Part shown: in pieces, positions 55,976-64,000 of the stretch
How the letters are laid out: each line of letters begins with the position of its first letter
How positions within the stretch are numbered: position 1 is the stretch's first letter
Assembly (NCBI RefSeq): GCF_012489685.1
Contig: NC_080044.1
Span: 68,558,732-68,622,731, forward strand
DNA from: Lotus japonicus
Lineage: Eukaryota; Streptophyta; Magnoliopsida; Fabales; Fabaceae
Reading direction: 5' to 3'
DNA length: 64,000 nt
The notes under the pieces: model-generated
Told to the model about the DNA's origin: nothing
Seen by the model: only the letters and a program-made list of their open reading frames with translations
Databases searched by the model: none
Position numbers and translations under genes: made by a program

Positions 55976-57204
55976 CTAGTCCACAAGACACCGAGCTCGA
56001 GGTACGAGAGCTAAGGGTGTCTTTTAAATGCTTTTACATATGTCTTACAGTACACCAGAATCTGCACTGCCAACATGGCTTGAGCAAAAGGAAACTTGCA
56101 TTTTCAGTTACCCAGTCCACTGACTTGACGAGCAACCCGAGCTGGCAAGTCCACTAGTCCACAAGCGGCGAGAACGATTACTTCGTATTGGCGATAAGTT
56201 GGAGCAGGTGTATGATCGTTCGCCGGCGGAAAAGGTGGCAGGCATGGGTCATGTGCTGATCATTCAATCACCGACTGGCGGTAACCCCGGCGAGCGACTG
56301 AACTTTGTTGTTGGTGTCACCTGCCAGGCGATGGTGTTTGATCTTTATAATGGCGAGGCTTTTCGCGCCTTCCCACAAACAATAACAATTGGGTTTGACA
56401 GCCAAAAGATGAAGGGCGAGCGCCCTTGGTCCGCAAGTCCACAAGCTCGAAGCAGGAGAGCGAAGTGTGTCTCCAAACTGTGACCGTCAATCTCTGTCCC
56501 CTTGTGATTCCCCTAGCAAGTCGCCCGTTGCCACTTTCCACTTGGTACGGCGTTCCTCGGCTGGCGGTTTCGACCAACGCGCAGGAACTATTCCCAAGTT
56601 TCTAGTTGCAATAGCTTCCCCGCCTAGAAGATCACCTAGCCACGCTACTTGGCGGGATCAACAAAGGATGTATAAAGCGTGTAGGTCGCCGACATGGCGC
56701 AAATGAAACACAAACCGCCAATAGCGCAAGGAAATACGCAAATACATGAATCTCCGATTGACGCGGGACCTAGAAAGATGGTGTACAAACGCCTACAAGA
56801 TTAAGGAGTCGTGGTGGCCCGCCTTATATGACGTGACTCGCTGAATAGAAGCTGGCTCGCCTGATGACATGGTCTCCCGCCAATCTCCCCCGCATCCGCC
56901 CCTCGCAGCATCTTCATGGATCAAGTTGCTTCCTGGGCGAGCCCCCTAATATGGCGAAGGGACTCAACCAGTCCACAAGACACCGAGCTCGAAGCATGAG
57001 AGCACAATGTGTCTTCAAGCTGAAGTCGCCGCCGCATCGTCCCTAGGAGAAGATCCGCCCAGCACGCATGCTCCTTCACTCGCCATAGTCTACAAGTCCA
57101 CCAGACTCTGTCCAAGTCATGAGGAGTAGGAGTGTCCTCACTTGCCGCATCGCCATCACCATCTTGCTTTAGCCTTATAAGAAATTAGTTTGACTTGCTC
57201 GCCA

Positions 57205-57560
57205 CTCTCAGCGTAAGGCCGCCACCATTTTGCGGTAGGTCGCTACCCTCATTTTTGGCGGTAGGTCGCAACCCTCTTGCGGTAGGTCGCGACCCTCTTG
57301 CAGTAGGTCGCCACCATTTTGCGGTAGGTCGCTACCCTCATTTTTGGCGGTAGGTCGCGACCCTTTAGCGGTAGGTCGCCATCCTCTTGCGGTAGGTCGC
57401 GACCCTCTTGCAGTAGGTCGCCACCCTTAGCGTGAGGTCGCCACCCTTTTGGCGACTTTTGTGTGTCTAAAAACTGAGTCTTACAGGTCGCCACCCATAG
57501 CGTTTGGTCGCCACCCTTTGGCATGAGGTCACTACCCTAGCGGTAGGTCGCCACCCTTGG
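57205..57560. repeat. Minisatellite of about 20-22 bp inside the LTR element
   Basis: GCGGTAGGTCGC(C/G/T)ACCCTC is repeated about 14 times with small changes and with single-unit differences such as ATTTTTGGC. On the minus strand one frame (57524-57249) stays open through it and would give a repeated KRVATYR peptide. The frame has no other support. Confidence 0.9.
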
Positions 57561-58447
57561 TGTGATCGTCCCATTTCGGGACTCAAAGTGCTTTGGGTTC
57601 CAATGGCCAGTTGGATTACCAAAGCGGTGCTCAGTAGAATGGGCAATTTGTACCCCACACATCGCCAATGAATCCGGTGGTTACGTGGGCTTTTCCGGGG
57701 CTAATTTAGTTCATCGTGAAACTTGTTTCACTTTGTAACTAAATCGCGCCATCAGGAGCTTGTCCCACCCAATAACAAACCGCTTATGGAAGAGTCTTCC
57801 AAGTTTCATAAAACTTTAATGGTGTGCCTCAATTCACCCACTCCTTCTCTTTGATCCGATTTGCTCCTCTCTGTCTGAATCAAAATCAGTGAAGACAATA
57901 TAATTTCTAATATCAACTTCAAAATAAGAAAATTAGGAAATACAACAACTGAGAAGGGAATCAAATGAAAGATGGAGGAAAAGTTTGAAGGAATTGGAAA
58001 ATTTGTTGCCAGCGATCTTAACCATAGCAACGCCTTTACTCGCCAAACTTCCACGGCCAAAACAAAACGTGCCTGCCAGATTCCAACGCCAGCGACGTTC
58101 TCCCGCCGCCGAACTCCATCGCCAACAACACTTGCTCGCCGCCTAACCTCAAAACGTGCTCGCCAAAGCCAACGCGTGCTCGCCAAAGCAAACGTGATCG
58201 CTAGAATTCCAACGCCTCATAAAAAAAAAAACGTCTCGGGATTGGCTCTGCTCTTCATGTATTGTGCTCTGGACAGATTCCTCGCCTTCGTTCTTTTCTT
58301 CGTCATTACCAATCTGCTCTCCCTCGCCTACATGCTTCCTCGATCTGAAGCTTCACCTCTGTTGACGCTCTTCATGGTCGGTCTGAACCGTGTTGCTCCG
58401 ATCTGCCATCGCTGGATGCGCCTTGAAGAATCTCGATCTGTCATTCT

Positions 58448-58546
58448 CTCGTGAACGCACCTTGTTCTTTCCCCTCCGCCTTGCCACCGATCTGAAACTC
58501 CTCCCTCCGCCTTGCCACCGATCTGAAACTCCTCCTTTTATCACTG
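58448..58546. repeat. Tandem repeat of about 33 bp, three units
   Basis: CTCCGCCTTGCCACCGATCT plus GAAACTCCTC recurs just downstream of gag on the minus strand. The repeat lies where a zinc-knuckle or protease region would be expected and may mark a deletion scar. Confidence 0.7.
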
Positions 58547-59380
58547 CTTGGGCGACGTGTCGCCCTTTTCCAACTTCGCGCGCTTTCTTTTGAAAGCGTC
58601 GTCCTCCTCATCAAGAATATAAGTGCTGGCGCGAGCACGCATCTCCTCCATCGAACGCGCCGGCTTACGTGTCAATTTGCTGTTCAACCCTCCCGGTAGC
58701 AAACCGTTTTTAAATGCTAAAGCACAAGCTCGAGGCTCCTCGTCCTCAACCTTGACCGCCGCTGCGCTGTACCTTGCCATGTACCCTTTCAGTGATTCTC
58801 CTTCTTGCTGGCGAATATTATATAGGTCGTTGATCGTCACCGGCTGATTCTTATTCGCCGAGAATTGCACTAGAAACTTGGATGAGAAGTCTCTGAAATT
58901 TGAAATCGATCCGCGCGGCAAAGTTGTGAACCACGCCATCGCCGTCGATTTGAACGTCGATGGAAACATCCTGCACTTCACCGCATCTGACGCCGCAATT
59001 ATCACCATCTTCGTATTAAAATACAGAAGATGATCCTTCGGATCGGAATCTCCGCTGTAAGAATCCAGAACTAACGTTTTCATGTTATCCAGAATCGCCA
59101 CACTCTCGACATCTTCCGAGAACGGACGGAACTCAGCCACGGAATCTGCTTCTCTGCTTCCATCACCTCGCTGCTCGCGGCGGTAGAAATCTAACTGAGC
59201 CTGTAGATGCTCATTCCGCTGCTGGATGTTGCCAATGCTGCGCATCAAATGGCGCCATTGCTCCTGCGTCACCGCCGGTTGTTGTACCGGAGAATCCAGG
59301 ACCACACGATGAGGCCGCCGAGGCGGCGAAATCCGCTGTCGCATTGGTGAATGATGTTGCCTCCTGCGTCGAGTCTCCAT
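58541..59380 (-). CDS. Ty3-type retrotransposon Gag protein (capsid part)
   Basis: This single open frame of 279 aa starts about 165 nt after the 5' LTR. Residues about 85-230 form the plant retrotransposon gag domain, with YSGDSDPKDHLLYFNTKM, AMAWFTTLPRGSISNF and SLKGYMARYSAAA. The N-terminus is Arg-, Gln- and Pro-rich with a Gln-rich coiled stretch (QQRNEHLQAQLDFYRREQ). The C-terminus is Lys-rich (KRKRAKLEKG) and has no CCHC zinc knuckle, so the protein stops after the capsid part. Gag would form the virus-like particle that packages element RNA. The intact frame agrees with the near-identical LTRs. No pol follows. Confidence 0.93.
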   Translation of the reverse strand: METRRRRQHHSPMRQRISPPRRPHRVVLDSPVQQPAVTQEQWRHLMRSIGNIQQRNEHLQAQLDFYRREQRGDGSREADSVAEFRPFSEDVESVAILDNMKTLVLDSYSGDSDPKDHLLYFNTKMVIIAASDAVKCRMFPSTFKSTAMAWFTTLPRGSISNFRDFSSKFLVQFSANKNQPVTINDLYNIRQQEGESLKGYMARYSAAAVKVEDEEPRACALAFKNGLLPGGLNSKLTRKPARSMEEMRARASTYILDEEDDAFKRKRAKLEKGDTSPKQ

Positions 59381-59545
59381 CTAAACCAGAAACGATGCAA
59401 ACTCGATCGGAAAACCAATCACTAATCACAGAATCAAAATCAGAAAACCAGAGAATTGCCTAATCACAATCAGAGGTAACTTCATGCACAATCAATCCAC
59501 GTGAATGGGAGTAGAGAGTTTACAGTCCCCACAGACGGCGCCAAA

Positions 59546-59827
59546 TGTTCTGGGAATGAACATTGAAGAGAGGTATAGTACCTAGAGGTAGAGGGATTGT
59601 GCTAAGAGAGAGTCAGAATGAGAGAGAGTGTGCTGAATTTCGAGTGTTATTCCATCAAATGAGCCAAAAGTCCCCTACACCTGATAACTACCTCCTATTT
59701 ATAGAGCTTGGGTACTACCTATTGGACCAATTGGGCCTCCGAGGTCAAGGCCCATCTGAAGGCCAGGGCCCCGCCTCAGGGCGGGATACATGTTGGGCGT
59801 TGCCCCTCTAGGGGCTCGCCCAGTCCA
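59546..59827 (-). repeat. 5' LTR of the Ty3-type element
   Basis: It is 282 bp and nearly identical to 55694-55975. The primer-binding site lies directly beside it at 59526-59545 on the minus strand. Confidence 0.95.
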
Positions 59828-59832
59828 CATAA

Positions 59833-59895
59833 GTTATGTAATTCGTCATCCTTTATATGAAGATCTGAATGATAGCACAATGTATTAGTATACAT
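59833..59895 (-). pseudogene. Helicase pseudogene, piece upstream of the LTR insertion
   Basis: On the minus strand it reads YHSDLHIKDDE in the same frame as the helicase piece at 55693. The two join across the target duplication. This proves that the LTR element entered the helicase coding region. Confidence 0.75.
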
Positions 59896-60239
59896 TAGGT
59901 TGGTAAACAAAAAATATTAGGAAGGATTATGTAGTGCCTTAGTTATGTTTATTAAAAAGCATTTATACCTTTGTAAGTAATGAGTTAATGCAGTGATAAA
60001 TTTTGTAATAATATATTAATGATTAGAATGTATTTTCTAATTTTCCGTCCATAATTGTAGTTACGTCCATTATAAATAATTTAAATAGAGGTATGAATCT
60101 TCTAGCACTAATTTATTTTAAAATTTATTTAATGCTTTCATTGATCTATAAGTTTGAAAAATATTTGATAATGGAGAGAATGATGCTACTCATAATAAAT
60201 AATTAATGCTCATTAATTCATTTAAAAATGTATAGAATA

Positions 60240-60311
60240 TCACTTCTGCAACAATAGTACAGTCTCCTTGGAGGCATTGATATTGATGATATCGTCGATT
60301 TTGACAGTCAT
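60240..60311 (-). pseudogene. RPA1-like exon 1 remnant of the Helitron
   Basis: It starts MTVKIDDI and continues NASKET, then shifts frame and keeps TIVAEV. This parallels MAVKVDDLSIIDSSKEAW of the RPA1-like gene at 33573. The rest of the gene is missing between here and the helicase. Confidence 0.6.
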
Positions 60312-60403
60312 CAGAACAAATGTTATGTCTAAGCTATTAGATGCTGGAAAAAGAATGGAATGATGAAGGTGAAGAATAACATAAGATAGTATATATATAT
60401 AGA

Positions 60404-61310
60404 TGAGTAAGAATTAGAGTTAATGATGTATGAAGGTGAAATAAGGAAGGAGAATAATGCTCCAGAAAGAATATTTTTAAATTTGAAATGAAAAGTTGTC
60501 AAAGCTAAAACCATTTGAATTTGAATGGTGGCCACCAAAAAGATATTAATCACATAATAAAAAAGTCAAATCTTGATGAAATTTTCGTTTTTTATTTTTG
60601 TAACAGCCTTAATTATTCTTTTCTCAATAAAAAATTTTGAATTTGAATCTTGGCCACCAAAAACGTTTTTAATCACATAATAAAAAAGTCAAATCTTCAT
60701 AAAATTTCCAATTTTAACTTTTATAACAACCTTAATTATTTTTTTCTCAATAAATTGGTCAGAATGAAAGAATTAAAAAAATTTGAATTTAAATCTTGAC
60801 CATGAATTGAAAGGTTGTAAACAAAAATTGAATTTAAATCTTGGCCACCAAAAACAGTTTTAATCCCATAATAAAAAATTCAAATCTGTAAGAAATTTTC
60901 CTTTTTAACTATTGAAACAACCTTAATTATTCTTTTTTCAAAAAAATAAACATGGTAAAAGTTATTTACGTAGACAAAGTTCATTATTCCAAAATGTTTT
61001 ATTAACATGTTATCCAAAGTACGTTTTTAATATTTTTTATTTAATGGAGTAATATATATTGTAATTAAATATCAAATAAGCATTGAAATAAAAATAAAGT
61101 TAGTTATTAATGAGATTTATATTGGTCATTCAATGACTTGTCAATGATGAGCCTCAATAACAAACTCCAAGAAAAATGGGCTTGCAATAAATTGGTCAGA
61201 ATGAAAGAGAGATTGACACTTGTCAGCTAATGAGGAAGGTTTGGTGAGAGTGAACCATGGAATGCCATGTCATTTAAGTGGGTCTCACAATGATCTTCTT
61301 TTCTATAATA
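60404..61310. repeat. AT-rich tandem-like repeats between two Helitron ends
   Basis: A unit with CTTGGCCACCAAAAA, TTTTAATCACATAATAAAAAA and AACCTTAATTATTCTTTT recurs three to four times between about 60515 and 60950, with a period of 115-170 bp. AAATTGGTCAGAATGAAAGA also occurs twice (60754 and 61188). It may be Helitron interior if the 5' end of the previous element lies farther right. Confidence 0.65.
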
Positions 61311-61380
61311 CTAGCGTTTTTATCCCGTGCGTTGCACGGCGAATATTGATTTCATTATTTAAGCACGATTAATGAATTAT

Positions 61381-61611
61381 GCTTAATAGCTCTTTTGGTC
61401 TCTCACTTATCACAATTTTTCACTTTTGGTCCCTTTAGGAAAAAATTAGCAAAATTAGTCTCTCATATTTACACACTTTTGCAGTTTTCGTCTAAATATG
61501 GATCATTTTTGCAAACAAATAAGCAATGTGGAGGACCAAAAGTTCTAATTTTTTATTGGGGACCAAAAGTGCAAAATTGTGATAAGTGAGGGACCAAAAA
61601 AGCTATTAAGC
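61381..61611. mobile_element. Foldback MITE, 231 bp, inside the last Helitron
   Basis: The ends GCTTAATAGCTCTTTTGGTC and the inverse of GGACCAAAAAAGCTATTAAGC pair for about 60 bp, with inner repeats of the GGACCAAAAGT kind. The flanks share GAATTA, but the duplication length is not certain. It may be Mutator-like. Confidence 0.8.
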
Positions 61612-61939
61612 CTTGAATTAAGATATGAAAAATTGAAAAATGAGCATTCAACCAAACAAAATCACAATGAGTATTACACAACTTACAAAATTTGACAAAA
61701 ACTTTATATACATTTAATCCTAAATATTTTTAAAATTATAAAAAATATACTTAAATTAGATTAAAAATTGTTCCCAAGAGTTAGCAATAGTGGTAAAAGC
61801 TAGGAGCCATAAGGGAAGGATGGGAATGAAGAGTCAGCAAAAATTATTAGTTTTTACATGAACTATTTCTTGTGTAGAATGTTTTTCCCCGTCGAACTTT
61901 TTTACCATGTAATCTAATCATAAGTATATAGTACTCATT

Positions 61940-63310
61940 TAAGAAAAATGTTTTAAAATTTGACTGAAAATTTGGCCTCAACTACTATTATTTAGTACTC
62001 ATTTTAAATTTTAAACTCAAATCTCAATTTTTTTTTTACAATTTTTAAAAAAGGAAATTCATTAACTTAAATTGAATATTGACTCATTAATCAATGAGAT
62101 CATTCTATAAATTATATTTATTTCTTAAAAAATTAAAAGAAACCTAATTAATTATTATGAATGAATTTACAAATGATTTAGGGTGGAAAGAAAAGCGTAT
62201 TCTGTGTCTGAGCAAAATAATTTAAAATTCGAGTGAAAAATTGGATCAAATTACTTTTATTTGGTACCCATTTTAAATTTCAAACTCAAATCGCAAAATT
62301 ATTTTTTACAATTTTAAAAATAATAAATTAATTAAATAAAATTAAATATTCGCTCCTTAATCTATGAGATCATTCCATTATTTACCTTTTTCCTAAAAAA
62401 GGTAAAAGAAACCCCGATAATTATTATGAAAGGAAAAATCAAAATCTACTCATTAAAACGGAACTGACTCTTTTTTTCATCATTCCACTCCGAAATTTCA
62501 TGTTGCCCAATTAGAATGTTTTTTTTTTCTAAATTGATTATTCATTTCCTTTTTACTTAAAAAACGGATTTGCCTTAATTATACTCATAACTAACTAAAT
62601 CTGATTTTGCTTAAGAAAGTTGATTATGTACTGCACTCATTAAATTCAATATTTATTTTCTTTTTTCATTAAAACTAAAGGATTAAGCATTTACATTTTT
62701 TTTAATATCACACCATAAATTTTGACGCAAGTACTATTATTCACAACCAATTTTCAATTTCAAATTTCAAACTCAAATTTCAATATTAAATTGAATATCC
62801 ACACCGTAATCTATGGAATTATTCTAAATTTTATATTTATTACATAAAAAAGTTAAAGAAACTCCATTAATTATTATTAAAGGAGAAATCAAATTTATTC
62901 ACTAAAACAGAATTGACATTTTTTAATTTATTTTACCTTGAAATTAAATGTATCCCAATCAAAATGATTTTTTTAAAATTGATTATTCATTTCCTTTTCA
63001 TTAAATAAACGGATTTCTCTTATTTATATTGATCACAAACTAAATCTGATTTTGCATAAGAAAGTTAATATCTACCCATTATATTTATTATTGATTTGCT
63101 TATTTTTAAAAAAAAAAATGTATCAAGTGTTTTAAAATCTGACTGAAAATTAGGCTCCAATTACTATTATTTAGTACTCAATTAAAATTTCAAACTCAAA
63201 TCTCAATTTTTGTTTACATTTTATAAAAAAAGAACTCCATTAACTTAAATATAATATTATGACCTAAAAAATTCTATATGACCTAAAAAATATAATATTC
63301 ACACCATAAT
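61940..63310. repeat. Long-period degenerate tandem repeat, four units
   Basis: A unit with GACTGAAAATT(T/A)GG, TACTATTATTTAGTACTCA, TTTCAAACTCAAATCTCAA and AGAAA(C/A)CC(T/C)-ATTAATTATTAT recurs near 61950, 62220, 62704 and 63130. Spacing varies from about 270 to 480 bp. It fills most of the visible part of the last Helitron. Confidence 0.75.
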
Positions 63311-64000
63311 CTAAACACAAAACAGTATATAACTCAAAGTGCACAAATAAATAAATAAATTACAACATAAAACGACAATCTTTGCTAAGTTGGAAGAAGA
63401 TGCATCAGCCTTTAATCTAGAAGTAGTTGTCATGAACGGATCTGAACTATCCTGAAATAAGAGTAAAAATTGAAATTCACAATACATAACTATCTATAGT
63501 GATAGCATGTGCATATATAATAGTATTTAATTTTATTTTAACTTACATCACTTAATACTAATTATGTAAGCCGCAACTGTTCAACACTGTCATCATCAAC
63601 CAAAATCTGTGAACACCAAAAGAAAAAGAGTATAACCAAATTGTAACATGCTAAACATTAAATCAAGCAGCAAGGTCAGTAGATGAAGATTCATGCCTAA
63701 AATGTAAAGATGTATATGTTTCCTGAGTTATATGTTTCAATATGCTTTGCTCAAAATAAATGTGAATCAAAAAATTCATAAGGCTTACCTCTCCTTCCTC
63801 GTATCTCTTCTTTGGTTTTTAATTGTAGAACAAAACTCAACCAAGCCACTATGGAAAAACAAACAAAAAAATTCAGCAAAATCTAACAGAAAGTAGGAAG
63901 AGGGCAAAAACCTCACTTGTTGTATTCACTCTTGAAGAATCTTTCATATAAGCTAACCATCCCCAATTCCAATTCGCAATAAAAGTCCCATGGTGATGAG

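Larger units (their letters stand above)
55694..59827 (-). mobile_element. Non-autonomous Ty3-type LTR retrotransposon, 4.1 kb, recent
   Basis: Two 282-bp LTRs (55694-55975 and 59546-59827) differ at only two positions by my reading. They are flanked by a perfect 5-bp duplication, CATAA (55689-55693 and 59828-59832). On the minus strand the 5' LTR is the right one. It is followed by TTTGGCGCCGTCTGTGGGGA, a primer-binding site of the TGGCGCC type, and then by gag. There is no protease, reverse transcriptase or integrase, so the element depends on a relative. It sits inside the Helitron helicase frame. Confidence 0.95.
53470..60403 (-). mobile_element. Decayed Helitron carrying helicase and RPA remnants
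   Basis: The 3' end is firm: hairpin CCGTGC-AAC-GCACGG (53484-53498) and CTAG at 53473-53470, then T. It is nearly the same as in the Helitron at 27888. On the minus strand the order is RPA1-like exon 1 remnant (about 60311-60240), then helicase (59895-54082, split by an LTR element). The 5' end is uncertain: TCTATATATATATACTATC from 60403, preceded by A, is one candidate. The true end may instead lie at or beyond 61310. Confidence 0.65.
61311..64000 (-). mobile_element. 3' part of another Helitron, continuing past the window
   Basis: On the minus strand it ends with the hairpin CCGTGC-AAC-GCACGG (61325-61339) and CTAG at 61314-61311, then T. This is the same terminus family as at 27888 and 53470. 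The 5' end is not in the window. No helicase is recognised in the visible 2.7 kb. On the minus strand small splice-bounded open pieces occur near 63960-63780 and 63610-63560 (ILVDDDSVEQLRLT, then stop), which may belong to an element-borne or captured gene. Confidence 0.7.

Noticed and set aside
57205..57560. CRISPR array
   Set aside because: The units are contiguous with no unique spacers, and the DNA is a plant retrotransposon. It is a minisatellite.
57972..58454. 160-codon + strand frame inside the LTR element
   Set aside because: It lies antisense to the element, has no known domain and overlaps simple repeats. Kept only as part of the element interior.

Overview
The window looks like plant nuclear DNA, most likely from a papilionoid legume. 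It is AT-rich, its genes have introns, and it is packed with plant transposons: Helitrons with PIF1-type helicase and RPA genes, Stowaway-like and Mutator-like MITEs, hAT elements, tRNA-derived SINEs, TRIM-type LTR elements and a Ty3-type gag. The species cannot be fixed from sequence alone.

Only three host genes look intact. One is a single-exon DUF4408/DUF761 protein (10037-10780, +). The other two are cytokinin oxidase/dehydrogenase (CKX) paralogues on the + strand (18881-24148 and 48467-51446). Both CKX genes have five exons with the same phases; exons 2, 3 and 4 have identical lengths (128, 267 and 269 nt), and both use a GC-AG second intron. Their predicted products are 518 and 525 aa. 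They would be secreted FAD enzymes that inactivate cytokinins, and they form a local duplicate pair about 24 kb apart.

Layout. 1-8090 is a nested transposon stack: a minus-strand LINE/RNase H-like pseudogene is split by a 1.7 kb TRIM-like element and by a MITE, and the MITE is itself split by a 4.5 kb Helitron. 8091-13700 holds the DUF4408/DUF761 gene, a Mutator-like MITE and a degenerate tandem repeat. 14471-16307 is a short non-autonomous Helitron with both ends recognisable. 18470-24148 is CKX gene 1, whose first intron has been enlarged by insertions. 24999-27346 carries a 353-bp TRIM and an 803-bp hAT element. 27888-35108 is a Helitron with an RPA1-like gene and the C-terminal part of a PIF1-like helicase, with its 5' end duplicated in tandem. 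35869-41970 is probably another Helitron, carrying nested MITEs and SINEs. 41971-48400 is repeat-rich, with a run of Stowaway-like MITEs. 48467-51446 is CKX gene 2. 53470 to about 60400 is a decayed Helitron whose helicase gene was broken recently by a 4.1 kb LTR retrotransposon. 61311 onwards is the 3' end of a further Helitron that leaves the window.

How the parts relate. A block resembling the CKX1 upstream region occurs twice more. One copy is split by the Helitron at 27888-35108 and the other lies downstream of CKX2 beside the Helitron at 53470. The simplest reading is a tandem CKX array whose promoter regions were repeatedly hit by Helitrons, so that the ancestral upstream region of CKX2 now lies about 13 kb from its TATA box. 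This is inference from sequence resemblance by eye. All splice sites were read from the sequence without transcript support.
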